Assembly (NCBI GenBank): GCA_035911095.1
Contig: JAMHWF010000098.1
Location: 1 to 64,000, forward strand
Source: JAMHWF01 sp035911095
GTDB taxonomy: Bacteria; Pseudomonadota; Gammaproteobacteria; Burkholderiales; Burkholderiaceae_C
DNA length: 64,000 nt
Reading direction: 5' to 3'
Every line of letters begins with the position of its first letter. Position 1 is the first letter of the stretch. Made by a program: the position numbers and the translations under genes. The notes under the pieces are model-generated. The model worked only from the letters and a program-made list of their open reading frames with translations. It had not been told where the DNA came from and ran no database searches. Shown in pieces: positions 52,040 through 61,871 of the stretch.

Positions 52040-52744
52040 ATGAATCTCGACTGGCAGGTCTTCCTGCAGGACACGGGCGGCGGGGAGACGTATTTCGACT
52101 GGATGATGAACGCCTGGGGGTGGACGCTCTCGGTGTCGCTCTGCGCCCTCGTCGTTGCCCTCGTCGCCGGCTCGCTGATGGGCATCCTGCGCACGGTGCC
52201 GAACAAGCTGCTGCTCTTCATCGGCGAGGCCTGGACGGAGCTCTTCCGCAACGTTCCCTTGCTGGTTCAGATCTTCCTCTGGTACCACGTGCTTCCCTCG
52301 ATCGTCACGCCGCTGCGCGACGTACCGAGCTTCTGGCTGGTCGTCTTCGCGCTCGGGTTCTTCACCTCGGCGCGCATCGCCGAACAGGTCAAGGCCGGGA
52401 TCCAGAGCCTGCCCCGCGGCCAGCGTTATGCAGGCCTGGCGATGGGCTTCACGCTGCCCCAGGTGTACCGCTACGTGCTGCTGCCGATGGCGTATCGCAT
52501 CGTCATCCCGCCGCTGACGAGCGAGTCGATGAACATCGTCAAGAACTCGTCGGTCGCGTTCGCGGTCAGCATCGCCGAGCTGACGATGTTCGCGATGCAG
52601 GCGCAGGAAGAAACCTCGCGCGGCATCGAGATCTATCTGGCGGTCACGCTGCTGTACTTCATCTCCGCCTTTGCGATCAACCGCGTCATGCTCTTCGTCG
52701 AGAAAAAGGTGCGCATCCCGGGCACGATGGGGAGCGCCAAGTGA
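52040..52744 (+). CDS. gltJ: Glutamate/aspartate ABC transporter permease GltJ
   Basis: A 234-residue HisM-type permease with about five membrane helices. WTELFRNVPLLVQIFLWYHV and the EAA-type loop AGLAMGFTLPQVYRYVLLP are present. VKNSSVAFAVSIAELTMFA matches GltJ. The ATG at 52040 follows GGGGGAGG; an earlier in-frame ATG at 52022 lies inside that site and is less likely. The stop overlaps gltK as GTGA. Confidence 0.94.
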   Translation: MNLDWQVFLQDTGGGETYFDWMMNAWGWTLSVSLCALVVALVAGSLMGILRTVPNKLLLFIGEAWTELFRNVPLLVQIFLWYHVLPSIVTPLRDVPSFWLVVFALGFFTSARIAEQVKAGIQSLPRGQRYAGLAMGFTLPQVYRYVLLPMAYRIVIPPLTSESMNIVKNSSVAFAVSIAELTMFAMQAQEETSRGIEIYLAVTLLYFISAFAINRVMLFVEKKVRIPGTMGSAK

Positions 52745-53406
52745 ACCTCGATTTCAGCTTCCTCGACTGGGGTGTCATCTCCGGCTTCGTCCTCAAGGGC
52801 TTCTGGTTCTCGATCCAGCTGACCCTCTTCGCGATGATCGGCGGCATCGCGCTCGGCACGATCCTCGCGCTGATGCGGCTGTCCGGAAAGAAGTGGCTCG
52901 AGACGCCGGCGGCGATCTACGTCAACACGCTGCGGTCGATTCCGCTGGTGATGGTGATCCTGTGGTTCTTCCTGCTCGTGCCGCTGCTGATCGGCCGGCC
53001 GATCGGGGCCGAGCTCTCGGCGATCATCACCTTCACGGTCTTCGAGGCGGCCTACTACTCGGAGATCATGCGCGCGGGCATCCAGTCGGTGTCACGCGGC
53101 CAGACCTTTGCCGGCTATGCGATGGGCATGACCTATGCGCAGACGATGAAGCTGGTCGTGCTGCCGCAGGCTTTTCGCAACATGCTGCCGGTGCTGCTGA
53201 CGCAGACGATCATCCTCTTCCAGGACACGTCGCTGGTCTATGCGATCGGTGCCTACGACCTGCTGAAGGGTTTCGAGGTCGCCGGCAAGAACTTCAATCG
53301 CCCGGTCGAGACCTACCTTGTCGCCGCCGTCGTCTACTTCGTGATCTGCTTCGGGCTGTCGATGCTGGTTCGCCAGCTGCAGAAGAAGATCGCCATCATC
53401 CGCTGA
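52741..53406 (+). CDS. gltK: Glutamate/aspartate ABC transporter permease GltK
   Basis: A 221-residue second permease subunit. YVNTLRSIPLVMVILWFFLL, the EAA loop AGYAMGMTYAQTMKLVVLPQ, and DTSLVYAIGAYDLLKGFEVA are typical of GltK. The start is GTG overlapping the gltJ stop, so the two subunits are translationally coupled and should be made in equal amount. gltL begins 13 nt later. Confidence 0.95.
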   Translation: MNLDFSFLDWGVISGFVLKGFWFSIQLTLFAMIGGIALGTILALMRLSGKKWLETPAAIYVNTLRSIPLVMVILWFFLLVPLLIGRPIGAELSAIITFTVFEAAYYSEIMRAGIQSVSRGQTFAGYAMGMTYAQTMKLVVLPQAFRNMLPVLLTQTIILFQDTSLVYAIGAYDLLKGFEVAGKNFNRPVETYLVAAVVYFVICFGLSMLVRQLQKKIAIIR

Positions 53407-53419
53407 ACGGAGCCGCCCC

Positions 53420-54154
53420 GTGATCGACATCAAGAACGTTTCCAAGTGGTACGGCAGCTTCCAGGTGCTGACGGACTGCACGACGAGCATCCAGAAGGGC
53501 GAGGTGGTGGTGGTCTGCGGGCCTTCGGGTTCCGGCAAGTCGACGCTGATCAAGACCGTCAACGCGCTCGAACCCTTCCAGAAGGGCGACATCGTCGTCG
53601 ACGGCGTCTCGATTTCCGACCCGAAGACCAACCTGCCCAAGCTGCGCAGCCGGGTCGGCATGGTGTTCCAGCACTTCGAGCTCTTCCCGCATTTGTCGGT
53701 GACCGAGAACCTGACGATCGCGCAGATCAAGGTCCTCGGTCGCAAGGCCGATGATGCGAAGACGCGCGGGCTGAAGATGCTCGAGCGCGTCGGCCTCAGC
53801 GCCCACAAGGACAAGTTCCCGGGCCAGCTTTCCGGCGGCCAGCAGCAGCGCGTCGCGATCGCTCGTGCGCTGTCGATGAACCCGATCGTGATGCTGTTCG
53901 ACGAGCCGACCTCGGCGCTCGACCCCGAGATGGTCGGCGAAGTGCTCGACGTGATGGTGCAGCTCGCCAACGAAGGCATGACGATGATGTGCGTGACCCA
54001 CGAGATGGGCTTCGCCCGCAAGGTCAGCAATCGCGTCATCTTCATGGACGCCGGCAAGATCGTCGAGGACTGCAAGAAGGAGGAGTTCTTCGACAACTCC
54101 GAGGCCCGCTCGCCGCGCGCCAAGGAGTTCCTGTCGAAGATCCTGCAGCACTGA
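53420..54154 (+). CDS. gltL: Glutamate/aspartate ABC transporter ATPase GltL
   Basis: A 244-residue polar-amino-acid ABC ATPase. Walker A is CGPSGSGKSTLIKTVNALE, the Q-loop VFQHFELFPHLSV, the signature LSGGQQQRVAIARAL, and Walker B VMLFDEPTSALDPEMV. It begins with GTG at 53420, after CGGAG. It powers uptake through GltJK. The stop is followed, 58 nt on, by pyrC, which has its own -10-like box. Confidence 0.96.
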   Translation: MIDIKNVSKWYGSFQVLTDCTTSIQKGEVVVVCGPSGSGKSTLIKTVNALEPFQKGDIVVDGVSISDPKTNLPKLRSRVGMVFQHFELFPHLSVTENLTIAQIKVLGRKADDAKTRGLKMLERVGLSAHKDKFPGQLSGGQQQRVAIARALSMNPIVMLFDEPTSALDPEMVGEVLDVMVQLANEGMTMMCVTHEMGFARKVSNRVIFMDAGKIVEDCKKEEFFDNSEARSPRAKEFLSKILQH

Positions 54155-54200
54155 GGGCGGCTGCCGCGTCTGCGGCCGCCGCACCCTGCGCCGAACGCGG

Positions 54201-54206
54201 GACAAT
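54201..54206 (+). promoter_or_regulatory. -10-like box immediately before pyrC
   Basis: GACAAT stands 6 nt before the pyrC ATG with no ribosome-binding sequence between, in the same arrangement as hrcA, nadK, pth and mutM. Confidence 0.4.
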
Positions 54207-54212
54207 CGCCGG

Positions 54213-55277
54213 ATGCCCGCCGCAGACGCCACCCCTCCGCTCGCCCCGCGCAGCCTGACGCTGACCCGCCCCGACGACTGGCACCTGCACCTGCGCGACG
54301 GGGCGGCGCTGGCGACGGTCGCCCCGGCCAGCGCCCGCCAGTTCGCGCGCGCCCTCGTGATGCCCAACCTGCGGCCGCCGGTGACGACGACGGCCCAGGC
54401 GCTCGCCTACCGCGAGCGCATCCTCGCTGCGCTGCCGGCGGGGGCGGACTTCGAGCCGCTGATGTCGCTCTACCTCACCGACCTCCTCGTGCCGGCCGAG
54501 GTCGCCGCCGCCAAGGCGGCGGGCATCGTCGCCGTCAAGCACTACCCGGCCGGGGCGACGACCAACAGCGACGCCGGCGTCACCGACATCCGCAAGGTCT
54601 ATCCGACGCTGGCCGCGATCGAGCGCGAGGGCCTGCTGCTGCTGCTGCACGGTGAGGTCACCGACCCCGAGGTCGACCTGTTCGACCGCGAGGCGGTGTT
54701 CATCGACAGGGTGATGACGCCGCTGCGCGCTGCCTTCCCCGGCCTGCGGATCGTCTTCGAACACCTGACCACGCGCGAGGGCGTGCAGTACGTGCGCGAC
54801 GCCGACGGGCCCACCGCCGCGACGCTGACGCCTCAGCACCTGCTCTACAACCGCAACGCGATCTTCATGGGCGGGCTGCGGCCGCACTACTACTGCCTGC
54901 CGGTGCTGAAGAGCGAAGTGCACCGCCGTGCGCTGGTCGAGGCCGCCGTCTCGGGCAGTCCCAAGTTCTTCCTGGGCACCGACAGCGCGCCGCATGCCGC
55001 TCATCTGAAGGAGCATGCGAGCGGTCACGCCGGCTGCTACACCGCCGAGTGCGCGCTCGAACTCTATGCCGAGGTGTTCGAAGACGCCGGCGCGCTCGAC
55101 AGGCTCGAGGCCTTCGCCAGCTTTCACGGCGCCGACTTCTACGGCCTGCCGCGCAACACGGGGCAGGTCACGCTGCGCCGCGAGGACTGGACGCTGCCCG
55201 AGGCGGTGCCTTTCGGCGACGCGCAGCTCAAGCCGCTGCGCGGCGGCGAAACGCTGCGCTGGCGCCTCGAGGGCTGA
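54213..55277 (+). CDS. pyrC: Dihydroorotase
   Basis: PyrC cyclises carbamoyl-aspartate to dihydroorotate in pyrimidine synthesis. This is the class II, E. coli-type enzyme of 354 residues. The zinc-binding DDWHLHLRDG lies near the N-terminus, the carboxylated Lys is in GIVAVKHYPAGATTNSDAGV, and LLHGEVTD, VFEHLTTREGV and FLGTDSAPHAAHLKE carry further metal ligands. The first 20 residues are a Pro-rich extension. Start at ATG 54213. Confidence 0.96.
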   Translation: MPAADATPPLAPRSLTLTRPDDWHLHLRDGAALATVAPASARQFARALVMPNLRPPVTTTAQALAYRERILAALPAGADFEPLMSLYLTDLLVPAEVAAAKAAGIVAVKHYPAGATTNSDAGVTDIRKVYPTLAAIEREGLLLLLHGEVTDPEVDLFDREAVFIDRVMTPLRAAFPGLRIVFEHLTTREGVQYVRDADGPTAATLTPQHLLYNRNAIFMGGLRPHYYCLPVLKSEVHRRALVEAAVSGSPKFFLGTDSAPHAAHLKEHASGHAGCYTAECALELYAEVFEDAGALDRLEAFASFHGADFYGLPRNTGQVTLRREDWTLPEAVPFGDAQLKPLRGGETLRWRLEG

Positions 55278-55353
55278 GGCCCACGCAGGCTGCCGCCCTC
55301 ATGGGCATCGCATCGCCGATGGCCACCACAAGACCACAGCAAGAGGAGTTGGG

Positions 55354-56211
55354 ATGGACCGCAAGCCACGTGTTGCCCTGCTGATCGACGCCGACAATTC
55401 GCCGGCCTCGAAGATCGACCTGATCCTGAACGAGCTCTCGACCTTCGGCGAAACGAGCATCCGCCGCGCCTACGGCAACTGGAAGAAGAACGAGCTGAAG
55501 GGCTGGGAGCAGGTGCTGCACGAGTACGCGATCCGCCCGATCCAGCAGTTCGACCACAGCAAGGGCAAGAACGCGACCGACATGGTGATGTGCATCGACG
55601 CGCTCGATCTGCTCTACAGCGACCGGCCCGATGCCTTCGGGCTGGTGTCGAGCGACGCCGACTTCACGCCGCTGGTGCTGCACCTGCGCGCGAAGGGCGC
55701 GACCGTCTATGGCTTCGGCGCGAAGAAGACGCCGATGCCCTTCGTCAATGCCTGCTCGCGCTTCCTGTTCCTGGAGAGCCTGGGCGACGCGCCGCAGGCG
55801 GTGCTGCCGGCGCCGGCCCCGGCCAAGAGCGCGGCCAAGACCCGCGCGCGCAAGAAGGCGGCGAGCAGCAGCGCCGCATCGGAGCCGTCAGCGGCGGCCG
55901 CGCAGGAGGCGGTCGTGGAGACGGCGGTCGCCGCCGGCGGCGGGGCGCAGCCGACGCACGTGCTGAAGCAGGACGCACGGCTCGTCGGCCTGCTGCGCAA
56001 CGCGGTGGCCGCGGCCGCCGGCGACGACGGCTGGAGCACGCTGGGCGCGGTCGGCAAGCAGATCGCCAACCAGGCCTCGTTCGATCCGCGCAATCACGGC
56101 TACCGCAAGCTCGTCGACCTGATCGAGGCGACCCAGCTGTTCGAGCTCGAGCGCCGCGGCACGATGGTCGTCGTGCGCGACAAGCGGGTGGCGAAGGCTG
56201 CGCGGGCCTAG
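55354..56211 (+). CDS. NYN-domain (LabA/PIN-like) protein with C-terminal OST-HTH domain
   Basis: A 285-residue protein in three parts. Residues 1-145 are a NYN nuclease-like domain: VALLIDADNSPASKIDLIL, DHSKGKNATDMVMCIDALDL and FGLVSSDADFTPLVLHLRAK carry the conserved Asp residues. Residues 150-205 are an Ala/Lys-rich linker. Residues 205-285 resemble an OST-HTH (LOTUS) module (DDGWSTLGAVGKQIANQAS then YRKLVDLIEATQLFELERR). This fits a role in RNA processing or decay; the target is unknown. AAGAGGAG lies 8 nt before the ATG. Its end is 1 nt from the convergent cysK. Confidence 0.88.
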   Translation: MDRKPRVALLIDADNSPASKIDLILNELSTFGETSIRRAYGNWKKNELKGWEQVLHEYAIRPIQQFDHSKGKNATDMVMCIDALDLLYSDRPDAFGLVSSDADFTPLVLHLRAKGATVYGFGAKKTPMPFVNACSRFLFLESLGDAPQAVLPAPAPAKSAAKTRARKKAASSSAASEPSAAAAQEAVVETAVAAGGGAQPTHVLKQDARLVGLLRNAVAAAAGDDGWSTLGAVGKQIANQASFDPRNHGYRKLVDLIEATQLFELERRGTMVVVRDKRVAKAARA

Positions 56212-56212
56212 T

Positions 56213-57127
<915 letters not shown>

Positions 57128-57167
57128 TCTTGGTCTCCACTGGGCGGCGTCTCGTCGCGCCGCGGTC

Positions 57168-57173
57168 GATAAT
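57168..57173 (+). promoter_or_regulatory. -10 box of rnpB
   Basis: GATAAT lies exactly 7 nt before the first base of the P1 helix of RNase P RNA. This gives an internal calibration of -10 to start-point spacing in this genome. The -35 region is GC-rich and weak. Confidence 0.6.
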
Positions 57174-57180
57174 CGATGCC

Positions 57181-57518
57181 GTGAAGCAAGCCAGACCGCC
57201 GCTGGTGCAGGGCCCGAAAGGGCGCACTGGAGGAAGGTCCGGACTGCACAGGGCAGCGTAGCAGGTAACACCTGTCCACCGCGAGGTGAGGATCAGAGCA
57301 ACAGAGACGAGTCCGGGGCTGCGAGGCACCGGGGTGAAACGGGCAATCTCTACGCGCAGCAACACCAAATAGGCCAGCGGCGATGTGGCTCCGCGGAGCT
57401 GGCGGGTAGGTGGCACCGAGCCGGCGAGGCGACTCCCGGCCCAGAGGAATGGCGGTCACACCGCGGTGCCCGCAAGGGTGCCGCGGTGCACAGAATCCGG
57501 CCTATCGGCTCGCTTCAC
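57181..57518 (+). ncRNA. rnpB: RNase P RNA, bacterial class A
   Basis: The catalytic RNA that matures tRNA 5' ends. The P1 helix is formed by GTGAAGC (57181) and GCTTCAC (57512-57518). Universally conserved pieces are present in order: GAGGAAGGTCCGGACT with GCACAGGGCA near 57230, GGTAACACCTG, GTGAAACGGGCAATCTCTAC near 57332, CACCAAATAGGCCAGC, GCCGGCGAGGCGACTC, CAGAGGAATGGCGGTCAC, and the 3' GCACAGAATCCGGCCTATCG. Length of about 338 nt is within the usual range. No strong terminator hairpin was seen after it. Confidence 0.97.
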
Positions 57519-57553
57519 AACTTTCACTGACGAGACTCGAGCCGCCACCACGG

Positions 57554-58762
57554 ATGAATCCCAACGCTTCGCAGCTCTGGCGCGGTCCGCGCTGGACGCT
57601 GTCCGTGCTGCTCGCCGCGCTGGCGATGCTCGGCCCGTTCTCGATCGACACCTACCTGCCGGCCTTCACCGGCATCGCGCAGTCGATCGGCGCGACGCCG
57701 GTCCAGATGCAGCAGACGCTGTCGGGCTACCTGATCGGCTTCGCGGTGATGAGCCTGTTCCACGGCGCGCTGTCCGACAGCTTCGGGCGGCGGCCGGTGA
57801 TCCTCTGCGGGCTCGCGCTCTTCACCGTGGCCAGCGCCGGCTGCGCACTGGCCGACAGCGTTGGCACGCTCGTGTTCTGGCGCGTCGTGCAGGGCATCTC
57901 TGCCGGCTCGGGCATCGTCGTCTCGCGCGCGGTGATCCGCGACATGTTCCCGCAGGCCGACGCCCAGCGCGTGATGGCGCAGGTGACGCTCTTCTTCGGC
58001 ATCGCGCCGGCAATCGCGCCGATCGTGGGCGGCCTGCTGTTCGTGCACGTCGACTGGCACGCGATCTTCTGGTTCCTGTGCATCGTCGGCCTCGTGCTGT
58101 GGTGGATCAACTGGCGCTGGCTGCCCGAGACGCTCGACGCGGCGCAGCGCCAGCCGATCCACCTGCGCCACCTGCTGGCCGGCTACTGGGAGCTCGGCGC
58201 CAACCCGCGCTTCCTCGCGCTGGCGCTCGCCAGCGGCGTGCCGTTCAACGGCATGTTCCTCTACGTGCTGTCGGCGCCGGTGTTCCTCGGCGAACACCTG
58301 CAGCTCGCGCCGACGCAGTTCTTCTGGCTCTTCCTGCTGACGATCGGCGGGATCATGGGCGGCGCCTGGTTCAGCGGGCGGCTGGCGGGCAAGATCAAGC
58401 CGCGCCACCAGATCCGCCACGGCCTGTTGATCATGCTGATCGTCTCGCTGGTGAATGTGGCGCTGGCCGCCTTCGGGCCGACGAGCGTGCCGCTGGCGCT
58501 GATCCCGATCGGCATCTACTCGCTCGGCTGGGCGCTGATGATGCCGGTGGTCACCTTGCTCGTGCTCGACCTGGTGCCCACGCGGCGCGGCATGGCTTCA
58601 TCGCTGCAGGCCTTCATCGGCAGCGTGTCGAACGCGCTGGTCGCCGGCGTGCTGGCCCCGCTGGTGATGCACTCGACCGTCGGCCTGGCGCTGGCCGCGC
58701 TGATGCTGATGAGCGTCGGCCTGTTCGCCTGGATCTGGGTCAAGCCGCGCCTGCCGCGCTGA
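57554..58762 (+). CDS. Bcr/CflA-type drug-resistance MFS transporter
   Basis: A 402-residue, 12-helix major facilitator. MLGPFSIDTYLPAFTGIAQS in helix 1, the MFS motif GALSDSFGRRPVILCGLALF, and QGISAGSGIVVSRAVIRDMF in helix 4-5 are the usual Bcr/CflA marks. Family members export bicyclomycin, sulfonamides or cysteine-derived compounds; the substrate here is unknown. The ATG at 57554 precedes MNPNASQLWRGPRW and follows the RNase P RNA by 35 nt. Confidence 0.93.
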   Translation: MNPNASQLWRGPRWTLSVLLAALAMLGPFSIDTYLPAFTGIAQSIGATPVQMQQTLSGYLIGFAVMSLFHGALSDSFGRRPVILCGLALFTVASAGCALADSVGTLVFWRVVQGISAGSGIVVSRAVIRDMFPQADAQRVMAQVTLFFGIAPAIAPIVGGLLFVHVDWHAIFWFLCIVGLVLWWINWRWLPETLDAAQRQPIHLRHLLAGYWELGANPRFLALALASGVPFNGMFLYVLSAPVFLGEHLQLAPTQFFWLFLLTIGGIMGGAWFSGRLAGKIKPRHQIRHGLLIMLIVSLVNVALAAFGPTSVPLALIPIGIYSLGWALMMPVVTLLVLDLVPTRRGMASSLQAFIGSVSNALVAGVLAPLVMHSTVGLALAALMLMSVGLFAWIWVKPRLPR

Positions 58763-58908
58763 GGGGCCCGCTCGCGCCCGTGCTGGGCTCGCGCTGCCGG
58801 GGCGACCCCCGCGCCGCGGCCGTCCGGCGTGCGATCGGCCGCGCGGTGCCGCCGCGCGAGGCCCCTCGTGCTCAAGTCGCCGGGCGCTACGTCCGATAGG
58901 ACCAGGCG

Positions 58909-60111
58909 ATGAGCACTCTCCCGCTTCGCTTTCGACGCTGCGCGCTGGCCGCTGCCTGGTCCGGCCTGGGCCTGCTCGTCGGCTTGCCGGTGCCGAGCCT
59001 GGCGGCCACGGATGCGGTCGAGGCGCACGGTGCGTCGACCGCCCCGGCCGCCCCGGTCGTCGCGCCCCTGGCCCGCGCCGCGTCGACGCACGCCGCGGCA
59101 TCGGCGGCCTCGGCGCCTGCTTCGGCGCCCACCGCGGCCACGCCGCACGCCCCGCACCCCGGCTAGCCGGCCAGCAGCGCCGCCTCGGCGCCATCGGCCC
59201 AGCCGTCGCTCCCCGCGACCGACCCGCTCGAGCTCGTTCGCCAGCGCCTGACCGAGAAGCTCGGCGCTCGGCGGGCGCGACCAGACGCGAGCCCCTACGA
59301 CATCAAGATCGCCGGTCGCGCTCCCGGCGCGGCCCCCGCCGACCGCCGCGCGGTCCGCCCGGGCGCGGGCGGGGCGTCGGCCGCCACCGCCACCGAAGCC
59401 AGCCTCGCAGAGCCGGCCCGGCCGCGCCATCCAGACGAACCGCTCTGGGGCTACGAGCCCGACAACGGCCCCGGCGCCTGGGCCAGTCTGCGCCCCGACT
59501 ACGGCGGCTGCGCCCGCGGCGAGCGGCAGAGCCCGATCGACATCCGCGGCGGCATCCGCGTGCAGCTCGAGCCGATCCGCTTCGACTACCGCGCCGGGCC
59601 GTTCCAGGTCGTCGACACCGGCCGCACCGTGCAGGCCGACCTGCCGGCCGGCAACGCGATCGAGCTCGGCGGGCGCCGCTACGAATTGAAGTCGCTGCAG
59701 TTCCACCGGCCGGCCGAGCACCGCGTCGACGGCCGCAGCTATGAGATGGACGTCCAGCTCGTGCACCAGGACGCCGAGGGCAGGGTGGCGATCGTCGCCG
59801 TGCCGTTCGAGGTCGGCGAGCCCCAGGCGGCCGTGCAGGCCGTGTGGAACAGCCTGCCGCTGGAGCGCCATGCGCCGGTGCCGGCGTTCCAGCCGCTCGA
59901 CCCCGCACAGCTGCTGCCGGACGACCGCGGCTATCACACCTACCTCGGCTCGCGCACCACGCCGCCCTGCGACGAGGGCGTGCTCTGGCTGGTGATGCGC
60001 CAGCCCCTGGCGTTGTCGGCGGCGCAGCTCGATATCTTCGCCCGCCTCTACCCGATGAACGCGCGGCCGCTCCAGGCCGTCGCCGGGCGCCTGATCAAGG
60101 GCTCCGAGTAG
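58909..60111 (+). pseudogene. Exported alpha-carbonic-anhydrase-family protein interrupted by one in-frame TAG
   Basis: One frame runs from ATG 58909 to the stop at 60109, broken only by TAG at 59164-59166 (codon 86). Before it lie a signal peptide (LAAAWSGLGLLVGLPVPSLA) and an Ala/Pro linker; after it, more Ala/Pro linker and a full alpha-CA domain (LWGYEPDNGPGAWASLRPDY, RQSPIDIRGG, SRTTPPCDEGVLWLVM). Of the three zinc His, the first is Gln264 (SLQFHRPAEH) and the third Gln283 (MDVQLVHQD); only the middle His266 remains. A CAG to TAG change would explain the stop. Translation could restart at GTG 59560, but without the domain's N-terminus. Confidence 0.8.
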
Positions 60112-60245
60112 GCATCGGCGCCTGCGGGGCGCTGGTACGGCACCGTGCCGGCCAATGCATCCACCAGTGTCCTCGTGGCGCATTGGCGGCACGTTGTGTG
60201 CAGATGTCTAGGTTGGAACCCTGATGCTCACCAGGGGTCGCACCG

Positions 60246-61340
60246 ATGTCGCTGCACACCATGGATGACCTTCGACCCGAACCCCAGACCGTGGCCGTGA
60301 TCGGCGCGGGCGTGGCCGGCGCCGCCTGCGCCGACGGGCTGCGCCGCGCCGGTCTCGCGGTGACGCTGTTCGACAAGGCGCGCGCCGAGGGCGGCCGCCT
60401 TGCGGCGCGCAGCTTCGCCTGGCTGGACGAAACCGGCGACGAGCAGTCGCTCGCGCTCGACCTGGGCGCTTCCTGCTTCACCGCACGCCTGCCTCGGTTT
60501 CGCGGGGTGGTCGCCCGTGCCTGCGCGGCCGGCGCGGTCGCGCCCTGGGCACCGCGGGTGCACAGCAGCCGCCCGGGCCGGCAGACGCTCGACGCTTTCG
60601 TCGGCATGCCGGACATGCCTGCGCTGGTGCGGCACCTCGCAGGTGCCTTGCCTTTCGCCCGCGGTGTGACGGTGCGGCGGCTGCAGCGCAATGGCGGGGC
60701 GGGCGGGCGCGGCCGCTGGTCGCTGGTGACGGCCGAAGCCGGTGTCGTGGACGGCTTCGACGCGGTGCTGCTCGCAGTGCCGCCGGCACAGTCGGCGCTG
60801 CTGCTGGCCGGCCTGCACGACGCCTGGGCAGACGAGCTCGCGAGCCTGCCGATGGCCCCGTGCTGGACGCTGAGCGCGGTGACCGACGACGTCGAATGGC
60901 CCTGGGACCTGGTCGAGCCCGACCGCGGACCGCTCGGCTGGGTCGTGCGCCACGAGCGCAAGCCGGGCCGCACCGCACCGCCCGGCACGGCGAGTTGGGT
61001 CGCGCAGGCCACGACCTCCTGGAGCGCCGCCCGCCTCGAAGCCGACCCGGCCGGGGTCTGCGAGCAACTGCGTGCGGCCCTGGTGGCACTGGTGCCCGGC
61101 GGGCGCATCGGGCGTTGGCATCACGCCGCCGTGCATCGCTGGCGGGCCGCGGTGCCGCTGCGGCCCAAGCCCGACGAACGCGACTGCTGGTGGGACGGCG
61201 AACTCGGCCTCGGTGTCTGCAGCGACGCGCTGGCCGGCGCCGATGTCGAAGCGGCCTGGCATTCGGGTGACGAGCTGGCAGACACCGTCGCCGCCTGCCT
61301 CGACGACCGGCTCGAGCCAGCCGAGACCCGGAGCCGCTGA
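60246..61340 (+). CDS. FAD-dependent amine-oxidase-like (renalase/COG3380 type) protein
   Basis: A 364-residue flavoprotein. The dinucleotide-binding motif is VAVIGAGVAGAACADGLRRA near residue 17, followed by LFDKARAEGGRLAAR and LDLGASCFTA. VLLAVPPAQSALLLAG and the C-terminal GLGVCSDALAGADVEAAWHS complete the fold. The family is related to renalase and other NAD(P)H- or amine-oxidising flavoproteins; the substrate in bacteria of this type is not established. ATG 60246 is used; ATG 60261 is possible. Confidence 0.85.
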   Translation: MSLHTMDDLRPEPQTVAVIGAGVAGAACADGLRRAGLAVTLFDKARAEGGRLAARSFAWLDETGDEQSLALDLGASCFTARLPRFRGVVARACAAGAVAPWAPRVHSSRPGRQTLDAFVGMPDMPALVRHLAGALPFARGVTVRRLQRNGGAGGRGRWSLVTAEAGVVDGFDAVLLAVPPAQSALLLAGLHDAWADELASLPMAPCWTLSAVTDDVEWPWDLVEPDRGPLGWVVRHERKPGRTAPPGTASWVAQATTSWSAARLEADPAGVCEQLRAALVALVPGGRIGRWHHAAVHRWRAAVPLRPKPDERDCWWDGELGLGVCSDALAGADVEAAWHSGDELADTVAACLDDRLEPAETRSR

Positions 61341-61398
61341 CGAGGGTTGCCGTGCGCCCCGCAGCCGATGGCCCGGCGCAGTGCGACACTGGTGCCCG

Positions 61399-61863
61399 AT
61401 GCGCTTCGAACACCTGATCCAGGTCACCGACCCGGCCGACCCGCGCGTGCCGCCGATGAGCCGCGACGAGCTTTGGCGCGGGCTGATGAAGCGCGTCGAG
61501 ACGCCGCAGCGCTTCGAGCTCGGCCCCGACCGCTGCGAATGGGCGCCGGAGGCCGACGCCGACCTGCGGCGGCGCGAGCTGCATTTCGGGTCGCTGCGCT
61601 TTCGCGACACGGTGCGCCTCGAATCCGGCCGCGCGCTGCACTTCGCGCCCGAGCCGCACGACGAGCAGCCGCCGGTCGCCCTGACGATCGCGATCGAGGA
61701 GCCCGAGGCCGGCCTCTTGCTGCTGCGTTTCGTCTACACCAGCGAGGGCCAGCCGCTGGCCGGCGAGGCGGGCCTGTGGCGGCTGCGCGAGCAGGCCTGG
61801 CTCGAGCAGGACCGCGACATGCTGCGCCACCTGCGCGAGTGGCAGGCCGCGGGTCAGCTCTAG
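61399..61863 (+). CDS. DUF1857 (AtaL-like, START/SRPBCC-fold) protein
   Basis: A 154-residue cytoplasmic protein. MRFEHLIQVTDPADPRVPPM, then SRDELWRGLMKRVETPQRFE, and the Trp-rich end AWLEQDRDMLRHLREWQAA match DUF1857, a START-like fold with a hydrophobic pocket. The ligand is unknown. GACACT lies 8 nt before the ATG. It begins 58 nt after the flavoprotein and ends 8 nt before the acetyltransferase, so the three may be co-transcribed. Confidence 0.85.
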   Translation: MRFEHLIQVTDPADPRVPPMSRDELWRGLMKRVETPQRFELGPDRCEWAPEADADLRRRELHFGSLRFRDTVRLESGRALHFAPEPHDEQPPVALTIAIEEPEAGLLLLRFVYTSEGQPLAGEAGLWRLREQAWLEQDRDMLRHLREWQAAGQL

Positions 61864-61871
61864 CGCCGCGG

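Noticed and set aside
59164..59166. TAG in the carbonic anhydrase gene as a pyrrolysine or other recoding site
   Set aside because: It lies in a low-complexity linker, not a catalytic position, and no recoding element or pyl gene is seen; mutation or sequencing error is simpler.
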